DNA from: Manis javanica
Taxonomy: Eukaryota > Chordata > Mammalia > Pholidota > Manidae
Direction of reading: 5' to 3'
Assembly: GCF_040802235.1 (NCBI RefSeq)
Contig: NC_133158.1
Location: 14,162,001-14,226,000, forward strand
Length of the DNA: 64,000 nucleotides
Positions 42,238 through 53,500 of the stretch are shown here, one piece after another. Below the pieces are notes generated by a model, which saw nothing but the letters and a program-made list of their open reading frames with translations, was not told where the DNA came from and ran no database searches. Within the stretch, counting starts at the first letter, position 1. Every line of letters starts with the position of its first letter. The translations under genes were made by a program, and so were the position numbers.

Positions 42238-42378
42238 CTATAAGCTTTAAATGTAAATTATCCCACTTGATTTTTCTCAACCACTCTGTGAGATATGTAT
42301 TATTATGATCATCATTTTATGGATGTGAAAATTGAGGCTTAGGGTTGTTAAGCAATCGGCCTAAGGTAATAGACTTTT
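42238..42378 (-). mobile_element. MIR SINE fragment
   Basis: Antisense MIR: 'cccacttgatttttctcaaccactctgtgagatatgtattattatgatcatcattttatggatgtgaaaattgaggctt'. Confidence 0.75.
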
Positions 42379-43849
42379 ATGAAAGCAGCCTATATTACTC
42401 TTTATATGATTCTTTTTACCTGCTAAACCCTTGCTCTTTAAGGACTGAGGCTGAAAGGCCTGGACATGAGCTTCATCCTTTCGTGGCATAGTGAGGCGCT
42501 AGCTGTCCTCTTTGCTGACTGTTCTTAACCTGGTGTGTTCACACTTCATTAGCTCATAGATAATGCTAAGTAGGTACGATAACTATACTTGGCCACATGA
42601 AGTGATTATTTGAATTGCTGTCTGGGCATGTACCTCACTCAGCAGTCAGAGGCAGGCTGGTCTCCAGCTCTGTGTGCATGGACGCCGTGCCAGGCGGCCT
42701 TCTCTGGCACCACAGCAAGCCTCACGACCCTGAACCATTCTCCTCTGAGGTCAGTGTGTGGCGCAACAGGAAGCCCGTGGTCAGCATGTGGCAACTCAAA
42801 TAATATGCTCCACCAGTGTGAGGAAGCCACAACACAGCACGGAGGAAACATTCACCAGAACTTTCTACCTCACGTCTGCTGGGCAAGACAGCTGCCAGAG
42901 CTGGGATTTGAACATCACCTCTGAGTTCACCAGCGGGTGCTCCCTGGAGGATCATGTTAAAAGGCAGGTGGGCTGTGACCAAGGGGGCCGCCTATAAACA
43001 CCAGCTTAAAAGGCCTGACTCTCCCTGACTCCCCAGCACTGGGGCCGGACGGGGACACACAGATACTTCCTCGTCTTCTCTCTGTCCCCTCTGAGAGCAC
43101 GCCACGTCCTGCACCTCCCTAATGGAGGCACCCAGCCACGTGGGGCGTGAGCGGACTGCTTCTTGGATCAGCTCCTTGGCTGACTCGGGGTGCCTGCTTC
43201 GGTTTGCCTCCCATGTTTCTGCAGAAGGACGGTCCCTGCAAGCCATATGGTCCAGCACCACAGGAAGAGAAGTCTGGGAGGTACCGTTCCTCTGACTTGT
43301 GAGCACGTTTTGCCTCTGATGTCTTTTTCCTGAATGCGTTTCAGCTTTACTCCTCTGATTCTTTCTCTCCCATCTGGTTTCTATCTGATCCAAGCAGCTG
43401 GTTTCCCCATTTAAAATAACACACTTACCTCTTTCTTCTTTACATGCCATGTTTTCAGTTCTGAAACGCTTTTTCATATGGACTGAAACAGATTGGATTT
43501 TTTTCTTCTTCAAGAAAGGAAGTACCTGTGTTTTGATCTGGGTGCATGCGAATTCGCTGAGCAGAGCCACAGGGACTCACAGAACAATCGCAGTGGCTGT
43601 CTTTGCCGCCCTGGCTGGGATGGCATTCCACAGTCTGCGCTCTGTGCATGGGGAGACCTTAAGCCATGACTAATAATAGCAAAGCACAGTATATGTAACA
43701 TGGTCAGCCCTGTATCATAAATATTTATAAAGACCACAGGAACCTCTCTCCTAATGCAAAGAGAAGTGCCCAGTAAGAGCTGAACAGTATGTGTTGGGTG
43801 TTTTTGGAAAATGAAGAATAGATGACTTTTTTCCAAATGACAAAATGTA
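42379..43849. other. Unclassified stretch, 1.5 kb without recognised repeats
   Basis: I recognise no repeat family. The window's longest open frame (192 codons, minus, 42992-43570) is here. It is rich in Arg, Glu, Gln and Ser, with no domain I know. On the minus strand a good donor-like 'gag|gtaagtg' occurs at about 43425-43436. Evidence for a gene is insufficient. Confidence 0.4.
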
Positions 43850-43914
43850 ACACACCACACACACAAACACACACACACACACCACCACCACCACCACCAC
43901 CACCACCACCACCT
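43850..43914. repeat. Compound (CA)n-(CCA)n microsatellite
   Basis: A CA-rich run passes into about eleven perfect CCA triplets ending at 43913. In one frame on the minus strand it would read as polyglycine, but it is a simple repeat, not a gene. Confidence 0.97.
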
Positions 43915-44107
43915 TCTGAATTGTAAAGTAGCTGGGAAAGCAAAGCTCTAGAATTTTCTCTGCTGACTGAGAGTGAGGCAGGACACGTTACCATCGGTGA
44001 TGGAAGAATTTATTCCCATTTTAAGTAATGTTTATACTATCCAACCACACCATAGGAGCAAGGAATACAGGGAGAACTTGGAAAACAGAGAGGTTCCATA
44101 TTCAGGA

Positions 44108-44208
44108 CAGTGACTGCTTAAATGAGAGGCGAGGGGAATGCACTGGCATCAGGAGAATCAAATCCTGATCCACTATTTGCCAGCTGTGTGATCTGGGTAT
44201 GCCTAGAT
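44108..44208 (+). mobile_element. MIR SINE fragment
   Basis: 'gaatgcactggcatcaggagaatcaaatcctgatccactatttgccagctgtgtgatctggg' is the 5' half of MIR. Confidence 0.75.
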
Positions 44209-44211
44209 TTC

Positions 44212-44440
44212 CCAGCTGTCTCAGGGCCTTTGCATATGCTGTTCCCTCTATGTGCAAAGCTCTTCTCCTGGTTTGCACGGCAGTTCCTTCAGGTTTCTGC
44301 TTCAACATCACCTCCTCAGAGAGGCCTTCCCTACCACCCCATCCATGCAGGCCTGGCCATTTCCTGGCTTATTTCTTTTCACTGCATGGAACATCAGTTC
44401 TTGTTTTTGTTTTCTGGTTTTGTATGTGTCTCACCCTCTG
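44212..44440 (+). mobile_element. LINE-2 fragment
   Basis: 'gtctcagggcctttgcatatgctgttccctctatgtgcaaagctcttctcc', 'gcttcaacatcacctcctcagagaggccttccctaccaccc' is the typical L2 ORF2-end/3' block, plus strand. Confidence 0.95.
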
Positions 44441-44465
44441 GTTTCGTAAGTCCTCCCTTTCCAAT

Positions 44466-44940
44466 TAAAAAAAAAAGTCTATTTTTTTGGCAGCTTTTGG
44501 CTTATAAAAAATTGAGTAGAAAGTACAGAGAGTTCCCATAGACTCCATCAAACCCCTTCCCTAAATTCCCCTTATTAACATTTTCAGTAGCATGGTACGG
44601 TTGTTACAACCCATGATGAACACTATTAACCAAAGTCCACCGTTTATTAGGACTTACTCTTGGTGTTGTATAGTCTATGGGTCTTGTCAAATGTTTAAGG
44701 ACATGTGTCTACCATTTCAGTATCATACAGCATAGTGTCACTGCCCTGAAAATTGCCTGTGCTTGACCTAGTCATCCCTTTCTCCTTTGAACACCTGGCA
44801 ACCATTGTTTTTTTGGTTTTTTACTGTCTCCATCGGTTTACCTTGCGCACAGTGCCATGTAGTCGGGATCATACAGCATGCAGCCTTTCAGACTGGCTGC
44901 TTTCATGTAGCAATTGGTTTCCTGCCTCATTTTTTAACCA
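44466..44940 (-). mobile_element. LINE-1 (L1M-type) 3' fragment
   Basis: Antisense L1: 'ggcttataaaaaattgagtagaaagtacagagagttcccatagac', 'ccttattaacattttcagtagcatgg', 'cacctggcaaccattg', 'tcatgtagcaattgg'. Confidence 0.75.
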
Positions 44941-44999
44941 CTGTTTTCCCAAGTTCCTGGGGTAGGAAGTACCCAGTATTTATGGAATGAACAAATGAA

Positions 45000-45118
45000 T
45001 GAGCCTGAAGTTGTCCTAATTTGTAAAATGGGTCTATTTCATAGCGTTGGGTGGGGATTCATGCAAGTAACCCATAGGAAGAATTTAGTTAGCGTATGGC
45101 TGCTGGAAAGCCCTCAAA
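45000..45118 (+). mobile_element. MIR SINE 3' fragment
   Basis: 'gtcctaatttgtaaaatgggtctatttcatagcgttgggtggggattcatgcaagtaa' resembles the MIR 3' half. Confidence 0.5.
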
Positions 45119-46215
45119 GGCGGTGGTTGCTATTTTTCATATTCTGGGAGCATAATCCAAGTCCTGGTGATGCCATTGTGCCAGTGGAGAGTGTTTAGGT
45201 GTTGACAGTTTGGAAAACTCAGTTCTTTCAAAGCTCTGGCAGGTAAACCACAATTTCCCCATCAGACTCTATCTCAGGACAGCCACCCCCCTACAAAATT
45301 ACAGGACCCTTAAGAAGTCTCAGTAAGCCGCTGCTGACTTAGGATGTCGCTGGTCATTGTTTCCAGCACAAAATGGTTCCACAGTTTGCAATTATTCTGA
45401 GAGATGCTCCTTTCAAAATGACTCTGCGGCTCTGTGTTTGAACTTCTCCTATTTCTTTCCTCCTACGCGCTGTTTAGTAACACCAGCTTTTCTTGAGGAA
45501 AATCCTCACACAGTGCTTCCAGTTTTACTTCCTTTTGCCATGGAGTGGAAACTCTGATGGCTTTCCCAGCGGGAACTTGATGAGACTGGCCTGGTTGTAA
45601 AAGTGTGGCCTGCACGTGCGAGGTCTGTATATTCTTAAACTCTTCAGCCTTCTGAAAACACCAGGTTGCTGAAACAACTTTTGCAATGGGAAATGTGAAC
45701 AGTGTTCCACAGGAGCATCTATGCCTGCATTATTTTGAATGCTTTTGGGAAATGGAACATTTCTGTGGCTTGCTTAGGCCAAGATGAAGTTGTGTCTTCC
45801 ATTCCCATGTTTTGTCTCTCTCTCTCTAATGCTTGGAAATGGCCCGGTGACTTTCACATGATACTTTGGCATTTTCTGGAGTGTTAAAATCATTGTTTTA
45901 TGTAAATTCAGTGCAACTTTTTATAGGTCTTCAATGGCTTGTGCCTGAATTGGCTACAAACATAAAAAGCCTTTGTCATTTTAACTGGGGGAACAAAATT
46001 TATCTTTTTGCTCTGGAAAGAAGAAAGTGCTACATCCAAATTAACAGGGTGATGAATTTTAAAATACATTCCCTTCATGGGAGAGTCTTATCATTTTGAT
46101 AGGCTGTTAGTTCTAATAATTTAAAACTACAGTTCTAGTTTTGCAACTTTAGACCTAAGTGGGATCTGCTCCTGGGACTTGGCCTGCTTGAAGGTCAGAA
46201 GGTGGGAGCAGTTGT
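45119..46215. other. Unclassified non-coding stretch
   Basis: About 1.1 kb with no recognised repeat or exon. Several short open frames, no domain. Confidence 0.45.
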
Positions 46216-46217
46216 CT

Positions 46218-46365
46218 ATGGGTTAGAGCAGGGGTTGCCAAACAATACTGCTTATAGGGATCATTTGGGTACTGGGTGCTCATTAAAAATGCAGATGCTG
46301 CCCTCCACCCAGATTTTGACTTAATTGCCTGGGGTATAGATGAGTTTCAAAAGTCTTTGTGCATA
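46218..46365. mobile_element. MER5-like hAT fragment
   Basis: 'agcaggggttgccaaacaat', 'gctcattaaaaatgcagatgctgccctccacccagattttgacttaattgcctgggg' fits the hAT-Charlie non-autonomous type. Confidence 0.5.
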
Positions 46366-46397
46366 GGGTTCCCAGAAATGTACTGGCTTAGTGCCTT

Positions 46398-46610
46398 TTA
46401 AACTGACATTGACAGAGCATTGCTCTAAGAGCTTTGCATGTATTCACTTATTTAATCCTCACAACCACCTTGGGATGTGGGTATCCTTGTTATCCTCATT
46501 GCATAAGGGAAGAAATGGATACAAAGGAGTCATGCAGCTCACCCCAGGTCACACAGGCCCAACTGGCTGAACCAGAGCTGGGTTCACACTCAGACAGTAT
46601 GGAGCTAGAA
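46398..46610 (-). mobile_element. MIR SINE
   Basis: Antisense MIR: 'aagagctttgcatgtattcacttatttaatcctcacaaccacc', 'cctcattgcataagggaag', 'gcagctcaccccaggtcacacaggcccaactggctgaaccagagctgggttcacac'. Near full length. Confidence 0.92.
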
Positions 46611-46804
46611 TCCAAGCTTTCTCATGGGTCTTCACTACCTCCTTCCTTTGAATCTGTGTGATAATTTTGTTTTTTGTTTTTTTTTTCACTTTTTGCCTGA
46701 ATGAAAATTTGCATCTATCTGTGCAACTCGTTCAGTCATTAAATAGAGCAATTAATTGATTCTATGAAATAGGCATATAGACACAGAACCACTTAAAAAG
46801 AAAT

Positions 46805-47507
46805 GGACGGGCCCGTTAGAATGGCTAGTAATAAGCATTGGTGAGGATGTGGAGAAACTGGAACCCTGGTGTATTGCTGGTAGGAATGTAAAATAGTATA
46901 GCCACTGTGGAAAACACTTAGGCAGTTCCTCAAAAAATTAAGCATAGAATTGCCATATGATTCAGCAATCCACTCCTAGGTATATGCCCAAAAGAACTGA
47001 ATGCTGCAACTTGAACACCTTGTACACCAGCATTGAAAAGTTGCATTATTCACAAGAGCAAAATGCTGGAAACAAATGCCCACCAATGGCTGAAGAGATA
47101 AACTAAAAGTGGTATGTCCATTCAATAGAATATTATTCAGCTGCAAAAAGGAAAAGGCGATTCTGACCCTTGAAAACATATGCTTAGTGAAATAAGACAG
47201 ATACAAAAAGACAAACATTGTATAGCTCCACTCATACGAGGCACCAAGAAAAGGCAAATTCATAGACACAGAAAATAGAAGGGAGATCACCAGTAGCTTG
47301 GCAGGAAGAGGGAGAGGATAACGGGAAATGATTGTTTCATGACGCAAGTTTCTCTATGGTATGATGAAAAAGTTCTGGAAATTTGGAGAGTGGTGATAAG
47401 TGCACATATTGTGAATATACTTAACACCACTGGATTGTATACTTAAAATGGCTAAAATGATAAACTTTATGTTATGTGTACTTTCCCTCAAGAAAAAAGG
47501 AAAGAAA
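46805..47507 (+). mobile_element. LINE-1 (L1M-type) ORF2 3' end and 3' UTR
   Basis: 'ttggtgaggatgtggagaaactgg', 'aatagtatagccactgtggaaaacac', 'cagcaatccactcctaggtatatgccc', 'caatagaatattattcagctgcaaaaagg', 'gtggtgataagtgcacatattgtgaatatacttaacacc' and A-rich tail at 47493-47507. Multiple stops. Confidence 0.92.
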
Positions 47508-48758
47508 GAAATGGATGAGGGAGACCACCACCAAAATGAGGAGAGGCAGTGAGGCAAAGGGACTTGGAATTTGATTCAGGTTCTTATCTCAGCTCTTGGC
47601 ATTTCATCCAGATGAGAGTCCTTATTGTTACCCATTTCAGTGCATGCACAGGTATAGCTGGGATAACTTCAGAGAGACATCGCTGAAACCAGCAAATGTT
47701 TGTCTTTCTGTATTGAATCAAAGCGTTAACATTAAAAAACACTAAAACTATTTTAAAACATTAAATTTCTAACAAGTCCTAAGCAATACAATGCATTCAG
47801 ATGAAGAAAGTCCCCCTGATTGTTGTAAGGGGTTTACCACACTGTTACTATGACTACAGGGGTTTTGTAATGAGCCATTCATAAATACAGGCACCCTAGT
47901 CTTGGCTCATTCCCGGCGTGTGTTATTGGAAACAGAATATGAAACGTTGACCTCCAAAATGATGAACCCTTGCCATCTCAACTGACACAGTCGCTTGTAC
48001 ATTGTATCCAGCTAAGGGTTTGAGCAAAGAGAAACATTTCATAAAGCAGTTTGTTGTTCCGGCCTGCTGAGGATGAGTCAAGTTCATAAGAGCCCAGTTC
48101 AACATGTGTAACTAGATATGGAGATCAAAGAATTAATACAGACCAGCCAACAAAACGTTACTGGGCACGGGGACTGACCGGGACTGAATTCATCATGAGC
48201 CATCATGTTCAGAAGACAGATTTCATGACTTGGGAATGAAGGAGTGGCCTCAGGTTGATAAAGGGGATGATCGCACTTCAGGAAGAGGAAAATTATATCC
48301 TGGTAGGGTTAACTGTGAGGGATAACAGAGCCTACAGGCAATTCTAGTAAGTACTTTTTTCCACATGGTAGATAACAAGCTCACAGAGCCTCTGTCTTCT
48401 TATGTAGGGCACTTACAGGGTCTTTTCAGCAATTCAGTTGAAGGAGTAATGTGCTAATCTTTGAGTCAGATTATGTCTTCTTAGTGCTAGTGTCAACATC
48501 TAGGTGGCTAGTGCCTGCCAATCAATAATGCTGATGAGAACAGCTAATCAGATAATTTAGGAAACTCTTTCCTCATAAAAAACAAACAAAACAACCAAAA
48601 ACCAAAAAAAACCAGTATCATAGAGGTGCAAATTATTGAGTTGACTAAATGGACAGCCCCAAAGCTGTTAACTTCCTTTTCCTCCACAGATGTGCCTCTG
48701 GTCTCTGTTCAGGATACAGGGAAAGTAGAATACTATTCATTTCTCAAGTCTTTCAAAC
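47508..48758. other. Unclassified stretch, 1.25 kb
   Basis: No recognised repeat family or exon. An A-rich run lies at 48578-48612. Confidence 0.45.
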
Positions 48759-48759
48759 T

Positions 48760-49537
48760 AATCATATTTCTCTAACCACTGCCATCATTCAAGCCACCCT
48801 CCACTTTTTTCCAAGCCATGAGGCTACTGCAGTAGCCTCCTAGCTGGTCTCCCCAAGTCCAAGTTTGCTCCCCTTAATTCAGTTTCCACTTCCCAAATGG
48901 AGTGATCTTTTTAAAATGGAGATCTCATCACTTCACTTCCCTGCCGAAAACTATCAAATAGCATCCCATCCCATTCATTGTTCTTATAAAGCTTTCAATA
49001 TTTACTAGGGCCTGCTGGAGGTACTCCCTCCCTGGCAATCTGGTGCCTGGTACTTGGTCATGCCCTTGAAGCCCTGCACCTCACCACCCACCTTCTCATT
49101 CCCTGTCCTGCTAGCAACAGCCACACCAGCCTTCTTGCAGTTCTCTGGACTCACCTGCCAGTTCCCAAACTCAGAGCTTTGGCCAATGCTAATCCCTCTT
49201 CCTGGAACTGTAAATGGAAATACACTTGCCATTGGTTTTGAATTAGCTACCTCTCAATTCACAGCCCAACTGGTATGCTATGTTGTCAGAGATGCCTCTC
49301 TGGGGCAGCTCATCAAAATGATATCCTCTGGGGCACTCCCTCATTCTCTCAGATCTGTTTCCTCTGTAGCACTTACTACAGTGGTTAACAATATGTTTAT
49401 CTGAGTAATTATAAGCTTAGTGTCAGCATATAAGCATAAAAGGGGAAATGTGCACCTTATTTATTAATGCTTTGGAATCTAGCAGATAGGTAACCTGGTA
49501 CATGGCAGTTTCTCAATAAATACTTGTTGAATGAGAA
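48760..49537 (+). mobile_element. LINE-2, about 780 bp of ORF2 end and 3' UTR
   Basis: The longest L2 here. It runs from 'catcattcaagccaccctccac' through 'ggagtgatctttttaaaatggagatctcatcacttcacttccctgcc', 'gggcactccctcattctctcagatctgtttcctctgtagcacttac', to the tail 'ggtacatggcagtttctcaataaatacttgttgaatgag'. The ORF2 C-terminus is broken by stops. Confidence 0.9.
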
Positions 49538-50098
49538 ATACTCCATCATAGCCTTCTCACTGCAGTGAGATGTCTTATAAACAAACCACAGGCATTTTTT
49601 AGGTTTCTGAGTTAGTTTTATTAGTGTCCAGAGTTAAATTCTAAAATCAGGACATTGGGGGCAATTTGTTTAATCATTTAACCTTCATTTATGTTTAATG
49701 TGACTTTCCCAAACAGATTTGGAGCTATGCCAGTGTTGTAAATAGATTTATAAAATTTGCATGATTAAAATGTACACAATATTTCCCTGTTTTTCTGCTT
49801 TTATTATTCTGCTCATCATGACCAAGAATCAGTCCAGGATTTGGCTGCAAGAGGTGTGGAAATGAACCGAGGACATGAACAACAGTCGACGTGGACCCCC
49901 TCAGAGCTCCCATTAGACCCACAGTTTCAGGGAAGCCACCACAGGAAGTACAGCGAGAAAAGGCAGACGATACAAAATGTCTTTGCTAACCACTACTTAG
50001 GCTTTTAGACCCTCCTTGAGCAGCGCAGCCACACTTGTTTCAAAAAATACCCCCTCTACTCTTAAAGCTCTCCAAGAGAAAGGAACTCCACTGTCTCC
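49538..50098. other. Unclassified non-coding stretch
   Basis: No exon recognised. A SINE-like 'ctctccaagagaaaggaactccactgtctcc' at 50065-50100 is too short to assign. Confidence 0.4.
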
Positions 50099-50188
50099 AC
50101 AGGGATGAGGTGAAGACGAAATCAGATAATCCACAGAAAGGATTTAGCAAAACGGTCGTCACATAGCAAGTGCTCAATCACACTGTCG
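50099..50188 (+). mobile_element. MIR SINE 3' fragment
   Basis: 'ggatgaggtgaagacgaaatcagataatccacagaaaggatttagcaaa...cacatagcaagtgctcaat' matches the MIR 3' end. Confidence 0.6.
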
Positions 50189-52100
50189 GCGAGGGTGGTT
50201 ACTACGCAGCAATGCCGGGTGAGCATCTGTAGCCTTGGAACCCACACTGGTTACCTTAGAGCGCTTGTGGTCAAAAAGTGTTTGATGAGTCAAACCTAGA
50301 TTCCCCTACCTGTCATTCAACTGTCTTCGTATCCTTTTACTATTTCCTCTGCTTGTCTTAAAATTAGGCAATTGGAAAGCAGTGAGTAATCATTGACGGC
50401 AATGCCTAAGGGAGTTGGGGTGAACTGTGGGAGCCCAGCAATTAGCCAAATAGGCCTAGATTTTCTCCTTTCTATCCTCGACCTTGTTGTTTGGGTAATT
50501 GCATCAATTCTACACTTCGTTTTGCATGTTTCCCCAGAGTCTCAGCTGTGCAAAAGGGGATATCCTTTAGTGATTTCCTTTGAATGGCTTTCCATCTACG
50601 GAAGAAGAGGGCCCCTCTTGTTCAAACACAAAGGAACCATCCATCCACCAAGACCTTTCTTCTCTGTGAAGTATCTCTTGAATTTCAAAGGAGGACTTGG
50701 AATTTCTGGGTCCCAATCCCAAACTGCAGAACTGCCCCCAGAAAAGCAGCTTATTTTCTTTGTCCTCTAAGACCAGAAAACACTACAGGAATGAAATAAG
50801 CGTTCTTATTTTTCTTGGGTTCAGAAAGGGACCAGATTCCAACCTGCTAATGCTTGCCATTTCACAGTAACCCAACAGTTTATGATAATCAGCTCAAGAA
50901 TACATTTTCCTTCCAAACAAGGATAAGGCTACTAGCGGCAACAGCTGTATTTTGCTAGTCAATCCTCATGTCAAAGATTTACAGTTTTAAATTCTGTCAC
51001 TTGGTTTGCCAACTGCTCCTCTTCCTGGAGCTGCCCGGTTGTTTCTGGGGCCTTGAAGTGGTTTCCTAGCTATTTAAACTCCCCCTGCATGACAATGCGA
51101 CCTTAGAGTCGGACTGAAGAATGGAATCCCCTGTTTATATCCACCAGACTTCTCTCGCTCTCCTTCTTTTAAACATATGCAGAGTCATCGCAGAAACTGG
51201 AACCAGATTAAAAGAAGTGCTGGCTTTTAAGGCCACTTTGAAAGACGGTAAAGCTGGGAGCCTGCTTCGCGCTCTCACCCTCACCCTCTTTCCGTGTTAT
51301 GTGATTCATTTGCCCTAATCCATCACCGATTCATCATGCTCGTCCGTCAGAACCTTCAAAGCAAACCCCACAGCTGCTTTTGCCATTTATCAGTGGGAAA
51401 TAAAAGAGAAAGGGGGGGGGGGGAAAGTAAGGAAAACCCATCACTTCGTTCCAGGGCCTGGGATAATGGGTGTGAAAACGGGGTGGAGGGTAAGCTTATC
51501 TAATGAAACCCAGAGCCTTCCTAGGATGTGAGTTCTTGAACAAAGGATTATAGCTGAGACCGAGAGCAGCAGCCAGTCTGCAGGAAAGCTTCAGGCATAA
51601 AGCCTAACAGAAACAAAAGCGTTAGTGGGAAACTAGAGGAATGTGCACAAAATGATATCCACTTGAGAGAGGTTTAATACCTACAGATACTTGTGGAAAT
51701 TTGTGCTTTGTGACCAGTCTCTCAGCTGTGCAATCTAACATAGGTGCTGGGGGGTGGGAAGCAAATATCTGAGCTTATTGTCCTTCCTTGCAGACTGGGA
51801 AATGACTGAACCAGTCATTCACAGTGCTCACGTGCATAACATGCCTTGCAAATCACCTGCCATGGCGGCTGATGCATGTCTGTCTTGAATGTGATGCACC
51901 GAGGTTTTAAATTCTCAGACTGAAAACGCAAGGGCTGAGACTCAGTTTCAATTCTTAGAGTTCTGCCTATATTTATAATCCATGTGAAATGCTCTGCAGA
52001 CAGGTTAATCTCTCTGTGATAGCAGAAGGTAGCAACTACCTAAATTTTCATCATTAAAGGCATAGCATATAGTTATTGAGAAGAATGAGGAGGGTAGGGT
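50189..52100. other. Longest stretch without recognised repeats (1.9 kb)
   Basis: I recognise no transposable element here apart from a 12-G run at 51412-51423. A 'ctatttaaac' TATA-like box (about 51070) sits 45 bases upstream of an ATG in strong Kozak context (51121). The 65-codon frame that follows has a hydrophobic LALLLL stretch near its start. This could be chance. Confidence 0.45.
51412..51423. repeat. Poly-G run, 12 bases
   Basis: An uninterrupted G homopolymer after a purine-rich 'agagaaa'. Length in the assembly may be unreliable. Confidence 0.9.
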
Positions 52101-52102
52101 GC

Positions 52103-52512
52103 AGTGGAAATATTGCGGAATGTGTTCCATACTGTAGGAATATTCAGCAATAAAAAGGAACAAATTCCTGATACGTGCAATGCCACGGATGGGTCTCACA
52201 AACAAAAGACTGAGTACTGTATGATCTCATTTATAGGAAATTCTAGAACAGGAAAAGCTATTTTATAGGGAAAAAAGAACATTAGTTGTATCTGAGGATA
52301 TAAGAGTAGGAATTGACTGGTAAAAGACACGAGGAAAGTTTCTGGGATAATATTAACATTCCCGATAGGCATTTGGGTTATGCAAATGTATTCATTTGTC
52401 AGTACTCCCTGATGTATACCTAAGAGTTATGCCTTTGTCAAAACTCAGGATATTTACTTAAGATTTGTGCATTTTATTATATGTATATTTTACATAAAAG
52501 AAAAAAAAACTA
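52103..52512 (+). mobile_element. LINE-1 (L1M-type) 3' end
   Basis: 'ggaatattcagcaataaaaaggaacaaattcctgatacgtgcaatgccacggatgg', 'gagtactgtatgatctcatttatagg', and a 3' UTR ending 'ttattatatgtatattttacataaaag' with A-run to 52510. Confidence 0.85.
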
Positions 52513-52879
52513 AACTAATACTGAATTCTAGCAAATGATACACTTGCTCAAGTAGTTAGGTGAAAGTGTATTGGTGTTTCCAATTTTCTTTCAAAAGAAC
52601 CAGAAAAGAATCTGGTTTGACAGACGGCTTGAAGGAGGGCAGATGGATAGATGGCTGAGAAAGCGAGCCCAATAAAACATGAATGGTAAAACCTAGCTGG
52701 TGAGTGTTCATAGGCATTCACAGTAAAATTGCATCAACTTTGCTTTACTTTGAAATGTTCATAGGGTGTTGGAGAAAAAAATGAGGAAGCTTTTTTACAT
52801 CATATGGACTTACCTCCAGTTTTATCTTTCAGCTACATGAAAAAAGCACCACTACGCACAGTCTGATACCAATTGTAGA

Positions 52880-53092
52880 AAAAAAGGAATGTGTATGTGC
52901 ATATATAGGGAGACCCTCGAAATGGATTACCATAGAGATAATATCCTAGAAACAGTTCTCTCAGAGGAGGGGAGGTAGGGATGAAAGCACATATTTCAAA
53001 CCATAAGGTAAATCAAATCATTTTATACTTTCAGACTTTGTATAGGTGAATGGATCACCTATTCAAAGGAAAAAAAAACAACAACCAAGAAC
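52880..53092 (+). mobile_element. Possible ancient LINE-type 3' fragment
   Basis: 'gtgtatgtgcatatataggg', 'gataatatcctagaaacagttctctcagagg' and an A-rich end at 53070-53085 weakly follow the family at 11650. Confidence 0.25.
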
Positions 53093-53169
53093 AAGGATTT
53101 CTGTCTGAACCAGCTCAAATATCCACAACTGATTCCCTTTGCATGGCTGACACTTGGAATTTATTTTCT

Positions 53170-53500
53170 TAACATCCATTGGTTTGGCCAGTATTCACTA
53201 GTCTCTGTGTGTCAGGCGTTGTGCCAGGCTCTGTGGACAGAGTGAGCGACAAAAGCCAGAGGTGGTCTTTGTCCCCTTGGAGTTTCTCGACTGGAAGGTG
53301 CATTTCCGTTGGTGACCTAACCCGGTCTGGGTGGGGTGGGATGGACTGCGGAGGGCATTCTGGGCAAGACGCACAGTTTGTACAGAGGTTCTGCAGTGGG
53401 AGGGAGCACATCGTTCAAGCCCCTGAAAAGCCAGGATAGAGAATCAGAAACAGAGAGGGCTGAGGTAGGAGATAAGGATAAACCAGCTGGGACCAGACAT
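53170..53500 (-). mobile_element. LINE-2 fragment
   Basis: Antisense L2: 'cactagtctctgtgtgtcaggcgttgtgccaggctctgtggac', 'gtccccttggagtttctcg', then weaker similarity ('ggcattctgggcaagacgcacag'). Confidence 0.6.

Noticed and set aside
43725-43994. Polyglycine/Val-Cys repeat protein on the minus strand
   Set aside because: It is the translation of the CA/CCA microsatellite.
51412-51423. Poly-G run as a functional element
   Set aside because: A 12-G homopolymer is more likely simple slippage or an assembly-sensitive length than a defined site.
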